A stretch of DNA of 60,000 nt, from NCBI GenBank assembly GCA_964035545.1, contig OZ037766.1:3761722-3821721 (forward strand), in the 5' to 3' direction. The notes beneath the pieces are model-generated. The model worked only from the letters and a program-made list of their open reading frames with translations. It made no database searches and was not told the DNA's origin. Numbering within the stretch: position 1 is the first letter of the stretch; each line of letters opens with the position of its first letter. Below, in pieces: positions 13,282 to 60,000 of this stretch. Origin of the DNA: Bugula neritina (Eukaryota > Bryozoa > Gymnolaemata > Cheilostomatida > Bugulidae). The position numbers and the translations under genes are program-made.

Positions 13282-14697
13282 TTTATTTTCTTTAATTTTG
13301 AAGGTAGGGTAATTTACGCACCGTCTGTGTTTTTATGTTCTAAGTTTTATGTCTATGTGTCGATAGCCCTAAATGGGCTGTAACTTGGGAATTAAAGTCA
13401 AAGCTGCCCTTATTAATTAATAACAAAATTGATGTTTTTATTGTTTCTCTTTTCTAGGTTTTCTCCTCTTTGATGTTCCACAAATGTCAACATTTGTTAT
13501 ATGTTTTGCATAAGTCTTCTAACCTTTAAAACAAAACTTCTGGTATCCACCGAATAAGTATTACTAGAAACATAACAGATGACAGTAACACATTTTTGAC
13601 CAAATATTTTAATTGTATATAAGATAACTTTTATTACCCTATTAATTTAATTCTATGTTCATTATCTTTTACTTTTAAATTAAAATATCTTTTTTATATT
13701 TCGTTGTTATTCTATGATGAAGTATTAACTAAAAGTAGACTGCGCACACTAACCATAACCATTTGTAAAATCTTAGGTACACAAAGTGTTCCCATTTGCG
13801 AATGGATTTTTCATTCGATGTTTAGGAACAGGTCACTCGAATGAAACCCCAATCATAAGTTAATGCAACCAGCAACCACAAATTCATCTGTAGGAACTAG
13901 GAGCATCCATATGGTTCTATTCGAAGCAATGGGAACACAGTGGTAGAATATTTGAGTTATGTTTGTATGAAAATATTTTTGGAACAATATTGATCATTGA
14001 TCAATATTTTGTTCTCACCTACAAACTATTGTTTTATGTTATTGATAACTTGAGTACATCTATTGATTCTGAACAAAAAACTTTCTCGAATACCATCTTA
14101 GGCCATATTGAGGTTACACCTTGACAGCTAACATTCAGTCAAACAAACATCTTGGAAGGCCAAGACTAGTTAGAATATAAAATATAGTTGTTTATAAATA
14201 CTATCATTGTGTAGTATGAACCAGTGAGTTTATTGAAGTCTTAGACTAGGCATTTTGATTAAAGGTAAGTTTTTATCAGCACATTCATCTTAACTACTAA
14301 AATTGAGGTAGATGCAGTAACGGAAAAATTGAAAAAAGCCTGTGTTCTAGGTCAAAAATATTGCAAAGGAAGTTATGTTCTCGCAATAGTTTCAACCTGC
14401 TTCCCAAACTAAAATTAAAGAACTTATGGCTATCTCAATTTCTTCACTACTGCTCCCTGACTACTAAAATCAGACTGTTTGCTGAGCTGCACTATTGAAT
14501 ATTGTTTTGAGGGTTGAGATGCAAGGCTTGCCAGTTACTGACTCATTTAATATTTTCATATGTCTCCCTACTTGTGTTTTACCTGAAAAACTATTTTTTA
14601 AATTGACCAGCAAATATTTACTTGCCTTGTTGTAATTAACCCTAATTGTTGAAGATGTCAGGTTATTTTATTTACCAGTTTATTTTTGTGATTGCAG
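13282..14697. other. Intergenic region and 5' flank of the giant gene
   Basis: No exon found. An ATTAAA at 13391-13396 is a candidate polyadenylation signal of the CCDC82-like gene. A long inverted repeat lies at 13982-14014. A TTGTGATTGCAG acceptor at 14697 just before the giant gene's ATG suggests a non-coding first exon somewhere upstream. Confidence 0.5.
13982..14014. repeat. Inverted repeat, about 15-bp arms
   Basis: GAACAATATTGATCA pairs with TGATCAATATTTTGTTC across almost no loop, with a two-base length difference between arms. Intergenic; possibly a small terminal-inverted-repeat relic or a cruciform-prone site. Confidence 0.5.
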
Positions 14698-14701
14698 GAT
14701 T

Positions 14702-56812
<42,111 letters not shown>

Positions 56813-57499
56813 GTGAGATTTTGTGCCTGTCATGGTTGTCATAATTACGGCATGTTTGTGTATCGTGAATGATACTAACATGTACACTTCTGATGATGGA
56901 AGCCGTGCATACACATTCAAGAAGTGATGTCAGCAGCTGGACATTCACTACTTTTAGATTCTGGTAATACCGAGACATTAGAAAATTGTCTCGTTTGTGA
57001 TATATGACAATTTTCTGCCTAATTATATGATATAATGTTATTTGTCACAAGTAAAAAATATTTAAATGATGTCATATTTCTAAATGAAACCTAATAAATT
57101 GTACATCGCTATTTACAATTCATTGACAGTTTTATTAGAAAATATAATTTTTTCTGTTACTATAAAAAAATATTGCTGATCTGCTAGAAGAATTGTAAAT
57201 GTGTTTTAAATTTCACATTTTACACCCCAAAATGACCAGAAATTATATCAATGTTCACACATGTATTGTTTCTGTACATTCAAATAGTTAGTCTGTTATA
57301 TTATCATTGTCAATGTCCATTTTTACAATACATAAACATGACATTATGCAATGACGTAATGTCGTGCCTTACGCTTGGCATAATGCTCTCTTCCAGTAAC
57401 TAACTGCAGTAACTTGCATGAAACAGGATATGGTAAACAGTGTTATAGGTTAGTATGACGGTAAGTATGTATCAAGATTAAAGGAAATAAACTGAGGAA
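56813..57499. other. Intergenic region, about 690 bp
   Basis: 3' region of the giant gene and 5' flank of the ARMH2-like gene. No other exon or repeat array seen. Confidence 0.5.
57093..57098 (+). promoter_or_regulatory. Candidate polyadenylation signal of the giant gene
   Basis: AATAAA 280 bases after the predicted stop codon, in an AT-rich 3' region. It is the first canonical hexamer downstream that fits. Confidence 0.4.
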
Positions 57500-59848
57500 A
57501 TGCTATCAGTAGCTGGTCAAATAATTTCTTGGCTTAAAAAGAAGGTGGAGACAACAACTGCTCATTACTTGGGTAAGTTTATAAATTAGTAAAAATAAAT
57601 GAATATGAATATAATTATTATAAATATTATGATGACATTGTCATAACTCTAGATAGGCAATATTAATCGAGGTGAGCAAGTTTTTCAGCAAAGTAAATTT
57701 TTGCAAATCTAACTTCAATTTACTACTAATTAATACCTGGTTAAAGTAAAAACTGTAAAAGTATCAAATGCCTAGTAGTGATAAGAATAGTCGAAAAAAC
57801 AAGTATCTGTGAAGATCACCATAATATTTGGATCAACATTTTCTGTTTGTACAGCATTAGGTTGTGCCTTGTGTTGTCTATTTTGAAACTTCTGCTATTA
57901 AATTCATATAAGCTGCAATGCAGTAAATATCCACTTCCTTTTCTCCGACTTCCCAGGACTTAATCAGGACCTCCAGAATGCCGAGTTGGATTCCGATGTT
58001 ATTATCCGAGAGATAAACTATTTCTCTAAGAATCTCATGTTTAATAGCTCTCTTACAGCTGAGGAGAAAGAACTTTATATCTCAAAGATTGGTCACATGG
58101 CATACATGGGTAGGTGCTGAGTTCTGCATAAATTGCAATTCCCTGTTGATATTAAGTCTCCACAAATAAACTTTAAATTGGATATCATTCCTTGTTGAGA
58201 TGATCTCACATGGAGCTGATTGCATGAGCTAGTTACCTCAATTTCCATTCCTCCGGTTTTCCAAGTCGTATCTCAATAATGAACCTCTTTTAGTGTCAAT
58301 TTGAATTATCTGTTTTCCGAAATAAAGTTTGAATAAATACAAAAGCATTGCACACAGTTAATAGCCAGCATGGCTTGTATATAGTATAAGATTGGAGCTG
58401 GTAAAAAGAATCATTCTATAGGAAGTACTACTGATGACACATTGCAGGTGCTCCGGAAGTGAGTCGTACAGCAGGTACTTGTCTCAATGAGATGATGACT
58501 CTTCTGAAGAACAAACGAACGTCAGAAAGTTTAAAGGAGAGTCTTTTGATGGCCATCAGTGAGATATGCTACCTCAACAGGTAGGCTCCTTCATCATCTT
58601 TTTCTAGTACCCACCAAACATGTTATGTAATGTAATTCTGAAAAGTATTTCATGGTATTGTACTATACAGTTGCCAATAACACATTACAGCTCAAATAAT
58701 CCATGTGCGATCAGTGTTGAGTTCTGAATACTCTAAAACTCTATGATATATTATGTAAATTTTGTAACTTAGTTCTTAACCTTCAATCAGTTTTTGGTTT
58801 TGAATGGTATTTCACTTATTTCTTAGACAGACAACTCTTGTTTTAAGCAACAACTTTAACTAGCACCATTTACGCCATCTAATGAAGTCACATTTCTACT
58901 AGCTATGTGATACACAGCTTACATTTAGTGCAACTGTTTGATTGTAGAGACAACCAGAGTAAAGCAGTAATTGCATTTCCTACACTGGTTGATATAATGG
59001 GCTCAGAGAGAATACACATGTCCAGACTTGCCTGCTACTGCATCAGCTGTATTGTGTGTAACAACTTTGCTGCTATGCAAACTCTAAGAGGTACTGCAGT
59101 GTGTATTTGACATATCATAGCATACTTGGCAATAATAGTCTTATATTTAACATTTCTCCTTCATCTCTTATAAGAAATAGTTCTCATTAGAAAAATAATT
59201 AATATAAAAAAAATTTTTTTGTCTACGGTTCTATTTCCTGAAAAGAGATTAGAATAAGTTTACCTGCACTTGAATTCCTGATACAGAATTTAATTATAGA
59301 AAATAATTACTACAAGTACCGAATGATATTCCAATCTGCTCTGTAAGGAATACGATTACTGGTACTTGTCTGTTACCAAATTTTATTTGTCAATAAAAAA
59401 CATTGCCGCATCTTTTTTATTTAGATAATAAACATATTATATCTACAAAAGGAAATACATCTAAATGTGGTGTCTCTACTATCAATTTGATGAAAGTCTA
59501 TTCAAAGCCAACAATTTTTTTCCAATTCAATTTTTAGACCAGAGCATTTTATGCTCATAAATATCAACATATATAGATTCTAAGGTTTGCTTAGTGAATA
59601 TAGATATTATTGTCATCTTATTGGCTGAAAGTAATTGGTAGAGTTACTTGAAGTGATATTTCAATTGTTGTCAGTTTAATGCTTTATAGACTGAATGTAT
59701 TTTAGATGAACCAAACCTAAGGAAGAATTTGGCCAGTTGCCTTTCAGTGGAAGTGCCGTGGTTTGGTTGGTCAGAGAACTACGCTATTTTACTGGTAGAC
59801 ATACTTGGACTATCTGAAGACATCAGTGGACTTAAATTTAATAACTGA
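57500..59848 (+). CDS. ARMH2: ARMH2-like armadillo-type helical protein
   Basis: Five exons, 57500-57572, 57957-58109, 58448-58580, 58948-59090 and 59706-59848 (TGA), join in phase to 214 residues. The sequence is all-helical in character: ISWLKKKVETT at the N-terminus, then KIGHMAYMGAPE, LLMAISEICYLNRDNQSKA, CYCISCIVCNNFAAMQTL, and WFGWSENYAILLVDILGL near the end. The spacing of KIG..A..G, CYLN..NQ, C.NN...M..L and W.GW.EN matches my recollection of vertebrate ARMH2 (armadillo-like helical domain containing 2), a small protein of unknown function. The length is similar. The ATG is preceded by GAGGAA and no upstream in-frame coding sequence is evident. Identification is from memory, not a search. 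Confidence 0.65.
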
Positions 59849-59901
59849 AAAAGCAGATTATTTATCAGACAGGGTTTGCACTCCAGAGCTTTGACTAATA
59901 C

Positions 59902-59907
59902 AATAAA
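59902..59907 (+). promoter_or_regulatory. Candidate polyadenylation signal of the ARMH2-like gene
   Basis: AATAAA 54 bases after the stop codon, a typical distance. Confidence 0.55.
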
Positions 59908-60000
59908 AATGTGTGCTATATGATATATTGCATAATGCAATAGCAATTTGTGTTATATTTTATTGCGTTATACAGTGTAGTAGCAGTATATTTGTTAGAG

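Overview
This is an AT-rich, intron-rich stretch of an animal genome. Short exons with GT-AG introns, extracellular modules bounded by phase-1 introns, and abundant minisatellites point to an invertebrate metazoan; the species cannot be told from sequence alone. Nearly all coding sequence is in exons of 45-310 bp, so exons were called by reading each splice junction and checking that the reading phase carries across. All gene models are predictions.

Layout. (1) About 1888-4779, minus strand: three 5' exons of a Cys-loop (nicotinic-receptor-like) ligand-gated ion channel; the rest of the gene was not found and probably lies left of the window. (2) 8176-13281, plus strand: a ten-exon gene for a 505-residue CCDC82-like nuclear protein with an acidic N-terminal half and a C-terminal DUF4211-type domain. 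(3) 14702-56812, plus strand: one very large gene, about 64 coding exons and about 3,600 residues. It encodes a signal peptide, then alternating WSC, linker and C-type-lectin modules, two discoidin (F5/8C)-like domains, a pentraxin-like domain, twelve CCP/sushi domains and a short hydrophobic C-terminus. The phase is continuous at every junction; only the 5' edge of exon 44 is unsettled. (4) 57500-59848, plus strand: a five-exon, 214-residue gene resembling armadillo-like helical protein ARMH2.

The giant gene is the centre of interest. It combines most of the classical animal glycan- and surface-recognition folds in one chain, so a cell-surface or secreted recognition/adhesion role is the natural inference, but no known gene matches this architecture to my knowledge. 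Its CCP region has grown recently by tandem duplication of a three-exon block (A-B-C, A'-B'-C'). One copy of that block then received a 3.2 kb intronic insertion with about 855 bp inverted arms, a HTH relic of a DDE-type transposase and a hydrophobic open frame in its loop.

A second theme is that many introns of this gene carry tandem arrays, and several arrays include the splice site itself. Donors are copied at 29184, 36945, 40089 and 47673, and acceptors at 20090 and 32930. Two of these arrays have periods divisible by three and stay open, so alternative splice-site choice could in principle lengthen the protein in frame.
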